Shown piece after piece: positions 1 through 7,792 of a stretch of DNA of 20,728 bases (position 1 is the first letter of the stretch; each line of letters starts with the position of its first letter). Position numbers and translations under genes: made by a program. Below the pieces are notes generated by a model that was not told the origin of the DNA, did no database searches, and saw only the letters and a list, made by a program, of their open reading frames with translations. The DNA lies in contig CAMLEF010000036.1 of assembly GCA_946478675.1 (NCBI GenBank), positions 1 through 20,728 on the forward strand, in the 5' to 3' direction. Origin of the DNA: an uncultured Flavobacteriales bacterium. GTDB taxonomy: Bacteria > Bacteroidota > Bacteroidia > Palsa-965.

Positions 1-1603
1 ATTCGCCCCAGCGGTCGAAGATCGTTAAGTGAAAATAGGTGATGCCGTCTCCGTACACTTTGAATTCGTCGTTGATGCCGTTCTTGTTCGGCGTAAACGC
101 ATTCGGCACGAAGAGCAGTCCGAGCCCCGGCGCGCCGCTCACGTCGATCGTATCGCGCAGGACGCAGTCGCCGTTGTTGAGCGCCACCGAATAGATTCCT
201 GCGCTGTACACTGCGATCGTGCTGCCCGTATCGCCCGTGCTCCAGAGGTATTCGAAGCCCGGAGGACCGGCGGTAATGCTGACGCTGTTCTCGTCGCAGA
301 AAGCAATGTCGGGGCCCATGTCGAGATCGGGGTAATACAGGATGTTCACGCCATCGACACCCGAGCAGTTGTTTTCGGTGACAACGACATTGTAATAACC
401 CGCCGTGCTGACGTTAATGCTTTGCGAAGTGGCCGCAGTGCTCCAGGCGAACGTAGCATTCGGGTTGCCCGCGTCTAGGGGGTAGTTGGCACCCGGGCAC
501 AACGTCGTGTCGGGACCGAGATTGACGGCCGGGATCGGGTAAACGGTGATGTCGATGCTGTCGGTGAACGTGCAGGGCGAAGTGAACACCTGCACCCAAT
601 ACATCCCGGTGGAATCGGCAATGATCGACTGCGTTTGCGCGCCCGTGTTCCAGAGCCAGCTGTCCCACAATCCTGCATTCAGCGAAAGCGTTTGCCCGTT
701 GCAGAAAGCGGTGTCGTTGCCGAGCTGCGGCGCGAGATAATTGTAAATGACGATCGTATCGCCGCCGGGACAACCGTTCACTGTTACCGATACGGAATAG
801 GTTCCTGCAGCAGCAGCCTGGATCGTTTGCAGCGTATCGCCGTTGCTCCAGAGATAAGCCGCGTTCGCAATGCCCGGATCGAGCGTGATGTTGAACGGCC
901 CGCAGATGGTGGTGTCGCTGCCGAGCGCCGGTTGCGGAATCGCGCTCACGTTGATCGTGTCGTAAACGGTATCGATGAAAAGATCGCAGGGCTGCGTATT
1001 CTTCACGATCAGCGACACGATGTATTGCCCGGGCGTGTTGTAGCTGTACGAAGGATTCATCGCGTGACTCGTGTCGGCCGCAGTGGAAGGATCGCCGAAT
1101 TCCCATTTGTAGGTGAACAGCGGACCTCCCGGCGCCAGCGAAAATGAAACCGGCAACGGCGAGCAACCGTTCGGCGGCGAAGCATTGATCGAAAAAACGA
1201 ACGTGGGACAAGCCTGCGGGCGCTGGTATTTCCAGATCGCGTTCATGTCGTCGCCTGCGGGATCGAGCAGTCCGCCGAAGAGCCAGAAGTCGCCGTTCTG
1301 ATCGGTGAAGCCGACGCTGCCGCAATTCGACGGAGGATAATTTGCCGGGGAAGGCACGAGCTGCGTTCCGAAAATGCCGGGCTGGTTAATGGCGTTCGAA
1401 CCACCGGCCAGCGTAAATTGGTTGACGGCCGGATCGAAGAACCACAGGTCGTTCATCGCCTGGTTCAGCAGGCCATTCTGGTTGCCGCCCATCATCCACA
1501 GGCGATCGCAGGAGTCGCGCCAGGTGCAGAGCGTTTCCGTTCTTCCCGAAGGCGCATAGTTGTTCGCTTCGCAATAATTGCCGTAGTTGCCCGGATCGTT
1601 CAG
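1..1603 (-). CDS. C-terminal part of interrupted kelch/PKD T9SS-secreted protein (runs off left edge)
   Basis: This is the in-frame continuation of the gene starting at 2560, after a TGA codon at 1604-1606. It is open from 1603 to the window edge. In order it encodes the rest of propeller blade 5, blade 6, a PKD domain (about 1200-960; motif YKWEFGD), four tandem Ig-like repeats of about 75 residues each opening with an LGxDTxxC-type motif (the last as MGPDIAFC), and near the edge the start of a C-terminal domain (VPNAFTPNKNGINDEF followed by IFDRWGE). That last segment matches the gliding-motility/T9SS type B sorting domain. The expected role is a secreted or surface-anchored protein exported by the type IX system. 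The end of the sorting domain lies outside the window. If the TGA is real and not read through, this part would lack a signal peptide and would not be exported. Domain calls are by eye. Confidence 0.75.
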   Translation of the reverse strand, partial: MNDPGNYGNYCEANNYAPSGRTETLCTWRDSCDRLWMMGGNQNGLLNQAMNDLWFFDPAVNQFTLAGGSNAINQPGIFGTQLVPSPANYPPSNCGSVGFTDQNGDFWLFGGLLDPAGDDMNAIWKYQRPQACPTFVFSINASPPNGCSPLPVSFSLAPGGPLFTYKWEFGDPSTAADTSHAMNPSYSYNTPGQYIVSLIVKNTQPCDLFIDTVYDTINVSAIPQPALGSDTTICGPFNITLDPGIANAAYLWSNGDTLQTIQAAAAGTYSVSVTVNGCPGGDTIVIYNYLAPQLGNDTAFCNGQTLSLNAGLWDSWLWNTGAQTQSIIADSTGMYWVQVFTSPCTFTDSIDITVYPIPAVNLGPDTTLCPGANYPLDAGNPNATFAWSTAATSQSINVSTAGYYNVVVTENNCSGVDGVNILYYPDLDMGPDIAFCDENSVSITAGPPGFEYLWSTGDTGSTIAVYSAGIYSVALNNGDCVLRDTIDVSGAPGLGLLFVPNAFTPNKNGINDEFKVYGDGITYFHLTIFDRWGE

Positions 1604-2560
1604 TCACGAAGGGCCGCCGCGCCAGGTCCATTCGTTCACGTTCGGATCATACGACCACATGTCGTTGTATACCGAACCGTTCGTGATGCCACCGAACATC
1701 CAGAAGAGCCCGTTCGAATCTTTCCATCGCGCGTAGCAGGAACGACCGCCGGGAGAATTGGCGGCGCTCTGCACGTTCAACGCTCCGTGGTTGGCGGGCG
1801 TGTTCAGCGTGTTCGGCCCGCTCATCCATGTCCACATATTCGTGATGGGCTGGTAGCGCCACATGTCGGCGTAAGTGCCGGCGCTGCTTTCTCCGCCGAA
1901 GAGCCAGAGGTCGCCGTTGCCGTCGGTCCACGCTGTTGCGCCTTCATCGCGCGGATCGGGATTGTTGTTCGCGGCGGGCACCATCAGCGTTCCGTAATTG
2001 CCGGGCGTGTTGACGGTGTTGGGGCCTTTCACCCAGGTCCATTCGCTGGTGAGCACGTCGAATTTCCAGAGATCGTTGAGCCGTCCCTGGTTGCCGTTCA
2101 CGTCGAAACCGAATCCGCCGAAGAGCCAGAGATTGCCGGCATTATCGACCCAGCTCCAGCCGCGGTAACGTCCGCCGGGATGGTTGAGCGGTGAAGGAAC
2201 GCCCTGTGTGCCGTAAACGCCGGGCGAATTGACCGCAGCCGTTCCGTTCATCCACGTCCATTGATTGATGGAAGGATCGAATTTCCAGAGGTCGGAATAG
2301 ATCTGGTAAATGATGCTGTTGAAGCCGCCGTACACCCAGAAATTTCCCTGCTGGTCGGTCCAGCTGTAAGGCTTGTACATGCCGGGCGGATTGTTTGTAG
2401 GCGAAGAAATGAATTGCGTGCCGTAATTCGCCGGCGCATTGGGCGAGCTGGAGCCGTGCATCCACGTCCAGGTTCCCTGTGCGCGCAGTCCGCCCATGCA
2501 CAAAAGCACAGGAAGCAGCCACAGGTGCCGCAACAGGCGGATGTTGATTTTTTGGTTCAC
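1604..2560 (-). CDS. N-terminal part of interrupted kelch-like propeller secreted protein
   Basis: The start chosen is GTG at 2560-2558. It gives a basic N-terminus, a hydrophobic segment (about residues 9-25) and a likely signal-peptidase site near RAQG. The frame is open upstream to 2929, but that part overlaps the divergent gene at 2718 and has no signal peptide at its start. Mature sequence consists of repeats of about 66-73 residues, each opening with a WTWxxG motif, then NxP(G/A)NYG, W.D..GN(F/L)W(V/L)(Y/F)GG and DLWKFD; this is the kelch-type blade pattern. Six repeats are seen across this entry and the downstream frame, which fits a six-bladed propeller. The reading frame stops at TGA (codon 319) inside blade 5, exactly where other blades have the residue before LNxP, and homology resumes immediately in the same frame. 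This is one gene with a nonsense codon or a base-call error. Confidence 0.75.
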   Translation of the reverse strand: MNQKINIRLLRHLWLLPVLLCMGGLRAQGTWTWMHGSSSPNAPANYGTQFISSPTNNPPGMYKPYSWTDQQGNFWVYGGFNSIIYQIYSDLWKFDPSINQWTWMNGTAAVNSPGVYGTQGVPSPLNHPGGRYRGWSWVDNAGNLWLFGGFGFDVNGNQGRLNDLWKFDVLTSEWTWVKGPNTVNTPGNYGTLMVPAANNNPDPRDEGATAWTDGNGDLWLFGGESSAGTYADMWRYQPITNMWTWMSGPNTLNTPANHGALNVQSAANSPGGRSCYARWKDSNGLFWMFGGITNGSVYNDMWSYDPNVNEWTWRGGPS

Positions 2561-2609
2561 GACTCGCAGCGTCGTTGCAGCAGCCGGGGATGTGGGGTGG
2601 CCGCTTTTC

Positions 2610-2617
2610 CAAAGGTA
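2610..2617 (-). promoter_or_regulatory. Candidate -7 promoter motif TACCTTTG for the propeller gene
   Basis: Read on the minus strand this is TACCTTTG, a perfect match to the Bacteroidota -7 consensus TAnnTTTG. It lies about 50 bases upstream of the GTG at 2560. A good -33 TTTG is not visible at the usual spacing, so this rests on one half of the promoter. Confidence 0.35.
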
Positions 2618-2717
2618 CGATTTTGCGTGAACGATGAACTTCCGGAGGAAACGGTTGTACCGTAAGAAAGCGCATCGTTTTCCGGGTGCGAAACGTGAAC
2701 CTTTTAAAAGAAAAAAA

Positions 2718-3707
2718 ATGCGCACACTGATGTTGCTTCCGCTTGCAGGATTGCTGCTGGCTTTTATTCCGCAGGAAAAATTCGTTCCCCCCAAATCCTG
2801 GGATATGCGCCAATCGTATTCCGTTGGCCAGCCGTGGAAAGATTTATCCATTCCCGCAGAACAAAGCGGCGTGGCGCTCACTTTTTCCGCAGAAAAAACC
2901 GGGTTGAATGATACGGTGCTTTCCAGCATTCAGTTCGGTTATAATAACGATCAGCAGACGATCCGTCTATCTGCCCGCGGGAAATACAGTATGCTGCTAA
3001 AGCCCGGCAAATACGTGTTCCGTTTTTTCTTCAACAGCAATCATGCGGAAGTGACGACCGATACGATTCAATTGCGGCCCGGTTTCCGCACGCCCATTGC
3101 GGTAGATTTTCCATCGACGTATTTCCCGGTTTACACGTACAAGCCGGTGATCTACGTTTACCCGCCGCAAACACAAGCCGTGAGCATTCAGCTGACGAAT
3201 AACGGGCCGCTGGATTTCACATATCCTGCTTACCACAACGGCTGGAATTTTACGGCCGATCCCGACGGCACCCTTCACATGAACGGCAGAACGTACAGCT
3301 ATCTCTACTGGGATGCGCAGACGGCCATTTCAAAAAGCGCGGCCGACTGGAGCGCGGGTTTCGTGGTGGAGAAAGATAGCCTCGTTCCGTTTTTTGAAAC
3401 GAAACTTTCAGCGATGGGATTGAGCCCGCGCGAGATGGAAGATTACATCACGTACTGGGTTCCGCGGATGAATGCGAATGAGAAAAACTACATTCATTTT
3501 TCCTGCAATGAGGAGTACGCGCAGTTCGCCTCGCTGAAGATCACGCCGCAGCCCGATCAGCTGTTCCGCGTTTACATGACCTGGTCGAAAGCGGATGAAA
3601 CGGTTACTGTGCATCCGCAAACTTTGCCGTCGTTTCAGCGTAATGGTTTTACGGTGGTCGAATGGGGCGGAACAGAAATGCCGCAGCAGCCGGTGAATGC
3701 ATTGTGA
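2718..3707 (+). CDS. Secreted hypothetical protein with KPVIYVYP motif (tandem paralog 1)
   Basis: A 329-residue protein starting at ATG 2718, directly behind an A-rich run. The frame is open further upstream, but this start places a signal peptide (LMLLPLAGLLLAFI, no lipobox cysteine) at the N-terminus. Residues about 25-135 look like a small beta-sandwich (LKPGKYVFRF strand, then TTDTIQLRPGFRTP). From residue 142 a second domain begins with KPVIYVYP and continues with NGWNFTADPDG, YSYLYWD, GFVVEKDSLVPFFE, YITYWVPRM and FRVYMTWSKAD. I associate the KPVIYLYP...NGW...SYLFW pattern with an uncharacterised family found in several phyla, but I cannot give a function. A 50-base gap separates it from its paralog, so the two are probably co-transcribed. 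It is expected in the periplasm or outside the cell. Confidence 0.85.
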   Translation: MRTLMLLPLAGLLLAFIPQEKFVPPKSWDMRQSYSVGQPWKDLSIPAEQSGVALTFSAEKTGLNDTVLSSIQFGYNNDQQTIRLSARGKYSMLLKPGKYVFRFFFNSNHAEVTTDTIQLRPGFRTPIAVDFPSTYFPVYTYKPVIYVYPPQTQAVSIQLTNNGPLDFTYPAYHNGWNFTADPDGTLHMNGRTYSYLYWDAQTAISKSAADWSAGFVVEKDSLVPFFETKLSAMGLSPREMEDYITYWVPRMNANEKNYIHFSCNEEYAQFASLKITPQPDQLFRVYMTWSKADETVTVHPQTLPSFQRNGFTVVEWGGTEMPQQPVNAL

Positions 3708-3757
3708 GGCGTGTGGAAAAACAGGATCAACAGCATCTTCCTATAAAACCAAACGCT

Positions 3758-4768
3758 ATGCGCTTTCTCCTGCTGCTTCCTTTCGCCGGAATGCTGCTCT
3801 CCTTCTCCGGGCAAAAAAATGTTTCGCAAAGCGAGACCGATTTCCGCAAATCGCCACTGTCGTATACGGTCGGTGAAAGCAAACGCGACCCGAAGCTGCT
3901 GAAAACGCAGGCGGTTGCCGAATTCGCTTTTGAATTCTCCTACATCGAAGAAACGCCGACGGATACCGGTCATGAAGGATCGTACGTGATTGTGATGGCT
4001 TACAACGGCACGCAGGTGCGCACGGCGCTCGACAGTTCCCGCAAATTCTCGCTTGCGCTCGCGCCGGGGAAATACGTTTTTCAATTCTACTGCAACCAGA
4101 GCTACGAAGAAATAAAAACCGATTCCATTGTTATTCCCGCCGGTTGCCGCACGCCGGTCGGGGTGCATTTTCAATCTGCGACTTACCCGGTGATCAGCGA
4201 CAAGCCGGTGATCTATTTGTACCCGGAAAAAACGCAGCCGGTAAACGTGCAGCTGACGAACAACGGCCCGTTGTATTTCACTTATCCGGCCTACAACAAC
4301 GGCTGGAATTTCACCGCAGACCCCGACGGCAGTCTTCACGCGAACGGAAAAACGTACAGCTACCTGTTCTGGGACGGACAAACGAACATTCCGAAATCTT
4401 CGGCGGACTGGAGCAAAGGTTTTATCGTGGAGAAAGACAGCCTCGTTTCGTTTTTCGAAAACAAACTTTCAGCGATGGGATTAAGCGCGCGGGAGATCGA
4501 TGATTACATCACGTACTGGGTTCCGCGCATGAGCGTGAATGAGAAAAATTACATTCATTTTTCCTGCAACGAAGAGTATGCCCAGTTCGCATCGCTGAAG
4601 ATCACGCCGCAACCCGATCAGCTGTTCCGTGTTTATATGATCTGGTCGAAGGCGGATGAAAGTGTTGCGGTGCATCCGCAAACGTTGCCGTCGTTTCAGC
4701 GCAATGGTTTTACGGTGGTTGAATGGGGCGGGACGGAAATGCCGCAGCAGCCGGTTGCGTTGTTCTGA
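3758..4768 (+). CDS. Secreted hypothetical protein with KPVIYLYP motif (tandem paralog 2)
   Basis: A 336-residue protein from ATG 3758, with signal peptide FLLLLPFAGMLLSF. It has the same two-part layout as its upstream neighbour: an N-terminal beta-rich part (LAPGKYVFQF, TDSIVIPAGCRTP) and a C-terminal part from residue 149 (KPVIYLYP, NGWNFTADPDG, YSYLFWD, YITYWVPRM). The N-terminal 140 residues differ strongly between the two paralogs. The last 90 or so residues are nearly identical, and the DNA is also very similar there, including at many third positions. That suggests recent duplication followed by gene conversion of the 3' part. The gene ends 8 bases before a palindromic repeat (4776-4857). 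No function can be assigned. Confidence 0.85.
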   Translation: MRFLLLLPFAGMLLSFSGQKNVSQSETDFRKSPLSYTVGESKRDPKLLKTQAVAEFAFEFSYIEETPTDTGHEGSYVIVMAYNGTQVRTALDSSRKFSLALAPGKYVFQFYCNQSYEEIKTDSIVIPAGCRTPVGVHFQSATYPVISDKPVIYLYPEKTQPVNVQLTNNGPLYFTYPAYNNGWNFTADPDGSLHANGKTYSYLFWDGQTNIPKSSADWSKGFIVEKDSLVSFFENKLSAMGLSAREIDDYITYWVPRMSVNEKNYIHFSCNEEYAQFASLKITPQPDQLFRVYMIWSKADESVAVHPQTLPSFQRNGFTVVEWGGTEMPQQPVALF

Positions 4769-4775
4769 AAAAATG

Positions 4776-4857
4776 AACCACGGAGACACGGAGGCACGGA
4801 GTTCTCGGTACGCTCCGCTACTCGAACTGACCTCCGTGTCCCCGTGTCTCCGTGGTT
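4776..4857. repeat. Inverted octamer-array element A (CACGGAGN word)
   Basis: The left arm 4776-4801 consists of reiterated CACGGAGN octamers. The right arm 4832-4857 is its reverse complement (CTCCGTGT, CCCCGTGT, CTCCGTGG), with one or two non-Watson-Crick positions over 26 bases. The 30-base centre carries a small inner stem (AGTTC 4800-4804 with GAACT 4824-4828) and a core around GTACGCTCCGCTAC. It begins 8 bases after the upstream stop codon. The arm word is the known dispersed repeat that yields spurious 'NHGDTE' peptides in many bacterial annotations. It is not coding. Confidence 0.85.
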
Positions 4858-4880
4858 TAATTTTCAATTGCATTGCCTGC

Positions 4881-4957
4881 ATTGAAAATTGAATATTGAA
4901 AAATTCTTTAAAGGAAGAATGCTGCTCTCCACAGCATTTTTCAATGTTCAATAATCA
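4881..4957. repeat. Inverted heptamer-array element B (ATTGAAN word)
   Basis: The left arm 4881-4901 is three consecutive heptamers, ATTGAAA, ATTGAAT and ATTGAAA. The right arm 4937-4957 is TTTTTCA, ATGTTCA and ATAATCA, the same word inverted. The TGA stop of the DUF5916 gene (4955-4957 on the minus strand) lies inside the last heptamer, so the element touches coding sequence. The interior holds a separate GC-containing hairpin. It lies between two convergent genes. Confidence 0.75.
4918..4941. terminator. Probable bidirectional terminator inside element B
   Basis: AATGCTG (4918-4924) pairs perfectly with CAGCATT (4932-4938) around a 7-base loop, followed by T residues to 4941 on the plus strand. 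It sits between the convergent ends of the gene ending at 4768 and the gene ending at 4955. The minus strand lacks a clean T run after the stem, so it is more convincing for plus-strand transcripts. Confidence 0.5.
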
Positions 4958-7426
4958 ATGACTCCTTGCAATGGAGTTTCTCACTGCATTATAATCGAGG
5001 TAATACAGCACACGCAACGAAACCTGGTTCAGCTGGGGCGAATGCAGCGTGTTGGAGAAATTGTGCTGGTAGTTGTAATCGACCACGGCTTCGTCGGTGA
5101 GGATGTTTTGTTTCCAGGCGAGGCTCAGCACGCTTCCCGGCGCGAAGATCCAGTTGTACACGAGATCCACGTTGAACGAGTTGAAATTGTAATCGTGATC
5201 TTCCGGGTAGTTCACGTAATCCGTAAGCGTTCCGTCGTCGTTCAGCACGTAGTAACCGAGGTAATGTCCCGTCGCCCAATAGTGGCGGGCGGCAATCGAA
5301 ACGGACATGTCGCGCATGAAGACGAAGCTGGCGGATGCGGAGTTCTCGAGGTTGCGGATGATGCGGCGACCGAAAACAATCGTGCCGTCGTCTTCTTCAT
5401 TCACCCAGCCGCGATCGCCGTAATCCATGTGGAAGCCGCTGCTGACGCCGAGCGTAAACCGGTTGCCCGCGCGCCAGGTCAGGAAAAAATTACCGCCGCC
5501 CCAGGGATTCGCCGGGATCGTATTCGAGATTTTCGCCGTCGTTCCCGAATGGAAATTGAATCCGCCGTACACCGGTTTGTTCGAGTTGGTGCTGAATCCG
5601 CCGTACAGGCCGCGGTTGCGCGTGCGCAGGTAATAACGTCCGTCCACGCGGGGCTCGTAGTAGTCGCGTGAGTCGAGCGGCGACAGGAACGCGCCGATGT
5701 AAGCCGTCCAGAAATTCTTGAACGTTACGTTCCCGAAATAATCCAGTTCGAGCGAATTCAGCGCGCCGGACGTCAGGTTGTAGGTGTAATTACCGCTGAG
5801 CTCGCTGTACGCGTTGTTCAGGAATTTCCAGGGATTGTACAGGCTGTAGCTGACGAATGCGCCATTGTTCGAATAATTTGATTCGAGGTTAATGCCCATG
5901 TCGTTGCAATCCCAGCGACGGTTGACGTCCTGACGCGAAACGCCGTATTGCAGCTTGCCGCTGTTCTTCGCGATGCGCAGGTTGTAATAATAACCGATCG
6001 AAGAAGTGAATTCTCCCTTCAGCGTATCGACCGGCTCCAGCACATTGCTCACGCCGCCGTTGCCGGTGAAATTCCACGTGTTCTTTTTGTTGTTCAGCGA
6101 AAAACCGGAAGCAGTCACGTTCGCCGAACGGTAATTGCCGGCGCGGATCACGTTCGTGTTGGTAATGTACACGTGCGAGCTGTTGCCGAACTGCTTGTCG
6201 AAAACGACGATGTTGTAATTCGAGCGCGGTTCCGTGAGGATCTTGCGCGTGTTGCCGGTGATCGTGTCGCGCGCGATGGCGTACGTGTTATCGACGAGTG
6301 CATTCAATACGCCGACGCCGAGGCCGCTGTTGGTGCGCCCGGAAATTTTCGTGGCGTTGAGCAGCTTCGATTGCGTCGGGTTTTTAATGATCACTTCATT
6401 CTCATTCACGAGATCGGGCGCATCGTAAAATTTAGTCGGCGTTTTCCCGATCCTTCGCGAATAGAAGACATCGCCGAGCATGAACAGGTCGGTGCCTTCC
6501 GTGAAGAACGGACGATGCTCGGCAAACTGCACTTCGAACGGCCCGAGGTTTTTGATCACGTCGTCGCTTTTTACCTGGCTGAAATCCGGCAGCAGCGTCA
6601 TGTCGAGCGTGAAGCTTTCGTTGAGGCCGTATTTCAAATCCATGCCGCCGCTGAGGCTGGTTGAAGGTTTGGAAGCGCCGTAGCGATCGTCGTTCTGCCA
6701 GATGGTGGTGAGGTAAGGCGTCAACGACAAACGCACGGGCGACTGGATGTCGTGCAGGCCGGTGAGCGTGCCCCAATACTTCAGCGGGTTCGGTTTTCCT
6801 TTCGGCGTGAGCGACCACTGGTCGAATTCGTATTTCCGCTGGATGTTGCGCGTGAACTGCACGCCCCAGACCTGGTCGGGAGAGGTCGGGAAACGCAGCG
6901 CCGACCATGGAATGGCGATCTCGGCGCTCCAGCCGTTCGGCAGAATTTTTACGTCGCTGTGCCAGACGGCGTTGAAATTCGGATCGGAAAAACGGGAATC
7001 GCTTTGGATGCCGGAAGCCGTCACCGAAAAATCGAACGCGTCCTGCTGCGTGTTGTACGTATCGAACACCATCCGGAAGTTGTCGGCGGTGAGATAATCA
7101 TCGCGCAAACCGAGCTGGCGCATGATGCTGTCGGGCGAATTATCGTACATCATCGCGCCGATGTACAAGGCTGTATTATCGTACAACACGTGCACTTCCG
7201 TCTGGAAGCTGACATTCGCGCCTTCTACCGGGCTGTTCTGGATAAAGCTGGTGGCCGTTCCCGCGCTCTTCCACACTTCATCGTCGAGATATCCGTCGAT
7301 GCGCGGCGAACCGTTAATGCGGACCGCTTCCATGTTTTTCCGCACGATGGAAGTGTCGATGCTGCCTGCCCGCAGCAATGCCGGGGCAAAAAGAAGCAAG
7401 AGCAGCCAGAAGCGGAGCGGGAACAT
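4955..7426 (-). CDS. DUF5916 / CBM9-like outer-membrane beta-barrel protein
   Basis: An 823-residue protein from ATG 7426, with a signal peptide (FWLLLLLFAPALLRAGS). Residues about 35-205 form a carbohydrate-binding family 9-like domain: RIDGYLDDEVWKSA opening, VLYDNTALYIG, FDTYNTQQDAFDFSV, and WSAEIAIPWSALRFP. A DUF5916-type segment follows (VRLSLTPYLTT, MDLKYGLNESFTLDMTLLPDFSQV, VQFAEHRPFFTEGTDLF). The rest is alternating aromatic beta strands ending in RVLYYLDYNA, consistent with an outer-membrane barrel. Length is normal for the family. Proteins of this type are common in Bacteroidota and are often annotated as putative membrane-associated hydrolases, but no catalytic activity is evident. 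It stands alone, convergent with the paralog pair, and its stop codon falls in element B. Confidence 0.88.
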   Translation of the reverse strand: MFPLRFWLLLLLFAPALLRAGSIDTSIVRKNMEAVRINGSPRIDGYLDDEVWKSAGTATSFIQNSPVEGANVSFQTEVHVLYDNTALYIGAMMYDNSPDSIMRQLGLRDDYLTADNFRMVFDTYNTQQDAFDFSVTASGIQSDSRFSDPNFNAVWHSDVKILPNGWSAEIAIPWSALRFPTSPDQVWGVQFTRNIQRKYEFDQWSLTPKGKPNPLKYWGTLTGLHDIQSPVRLSLTPYLTTIWQNDDRYGASKPSTSLSGGMDLKYGLNESFTLDMTLLPDFSQVKSDDVIKNLGPFEVQFAEHRPFFTEGTDLFMLGDVFYSRRIGKTPTKFYDAPDLVNENEVIIKNPTQSKLLNATKISGRTNSGLGVGVLNALVDNTYAIARDTITGNTRKILTEPRSNYNIVVFDKQFGNSSHVYITNTNVIRAGNYRSANVTASGFSLNNKKNTWNFTGNGGVSNVLEPVDTLKGEFTSSIGYYYNLRIAKNSGKLQYGVSRQDVNRRWDCNDMGINLESNYSNNGAFVSYSLYNPWKFLNNAYSELSGNYTYNLTSGALNSLELDYFGNVTFKNFWTAYIGAFLSPLDSRDYYEPRVDGRYYLRTRNRGLYGGFSTNSNKPVYGGFNFHSGTTAKISNTIPANPWGGGNFFLTWRAGNRFTLGVSSGFHMDYGDRGWVNEEDDGTIVFGRRIIRNLENSASASFVFMRDMSVSIAARHYWATGHYLGYYVLNDDGTLTDYVNYPEDHDYNFNSFNVDLVYNWIFAPGSVLSLAWKQNILTDEAVVDYNYQHNFSNTLHSPQLNQVSLRVLYYLDYNAVRNSIARSH

Positions 7427-7613
7427 GTGTAGCGGTTTGCGGGGTTAAAGATGTTATTACTTGAACGGAGAAAAAAGAAAAAGGTGATGAGTGGAGACTA
7501 ATTTTTGTGGAAGGCGGGATTCAGGGAAAGGAAAGTGCATGGATTGCCGGTTGCAAAAATGACAATTCAAACGCAGAAAAGTTACAGCATCTGCCGTATT
7601 TCTTACGGTTTGA

Positions 7614-7700
7614 AGTCTGCTATTAGCAGTCTGCAGTCGGTGATTCTGTTGGCTGTCAACTGCAGAATGCAGACTGCCGACTGTCAACTGCGGACTGAAT
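7614..7700. repeat. Inverted heptamer-array element G (ACTGCNN word)
   Basis: From 7614 the sequence can be cut into heptamers without slippage: AGTCTGC-like units to about 7655, a three-base joint at 7656-7658, then six ACTGCNN-like heptamers (7659-7700: ACTGCAG, AATGCAG, ACTGCCG, ACTGTCA, ACTGCGG, ACTGAAT). The two halves are inverted relative to each other, with the left arm more decayed. It lies upstream of the sucC promoter region. Confidence 0.75.
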
Positions 7701-7758
7701 TGTTAATTTCTCCGCAAAACAAATCGCCGGCAGGGTTCCCGCAATCGCCAAATCATGA

Positions 7759-7766
7759 TAAATTTG
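7759..7766 (+). promoter_or_regulatory. Candidate sucC -7 promoter motif TAAATTTG
   Basis: A perfect TAnnTTTG match ending 26 bases before the sucC ATG, which implies a short leader of about 20 bases. The -33 region (about 7735-7739) is a weak match. Confidence 0.45.
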
Positions 7767-7792
7767 CCCTCGTTCCAAACAACACTCATCCT

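Larger units (their letters stand above)
7427..7792. other. Gene-free stretch between DUF5916 gene and sucC
   Basis: 366 bases separate two divergently transcribed genes. The left third is A/G-rich with no recognisable motif. A small perfect stem CCGTA/TACGG around TTTCT lies at about 7603-7617. The heptamer element G fills 7614-7700, and a -7-like motif lies at 7759-7766. The sucC frame is open back to 7505, but translation there is repeat-derived and does not resemble SucC. Confidence 0.6.

Noticed and set aside
414..1325. Open frame of 303 codons on the minus strand in the propeller/PKD gene
   Set aside because: It is Arg/His-rich and out of frame with the PKD and Ig-like repeats, which are clearly coded in another frame.
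1604..1606. UGA recoded as a sense codon genome-wide
   Set aside because: Other genes in the window end at TGA exactly where their families end, so UGA is a normal stop here.
4656..4892. Small open frames through the 4776-4857 palindrome
   Set aside because: They translate a known dispersed repeat (the NHGDTE-type peptide) and are not genes.
7505..7792. N-terminal extension of sucC in the open frame
   Set aside because: It runs through the heptamer array, and SucC proteins begin at the MNLHEYQ sequence coded from 7793.
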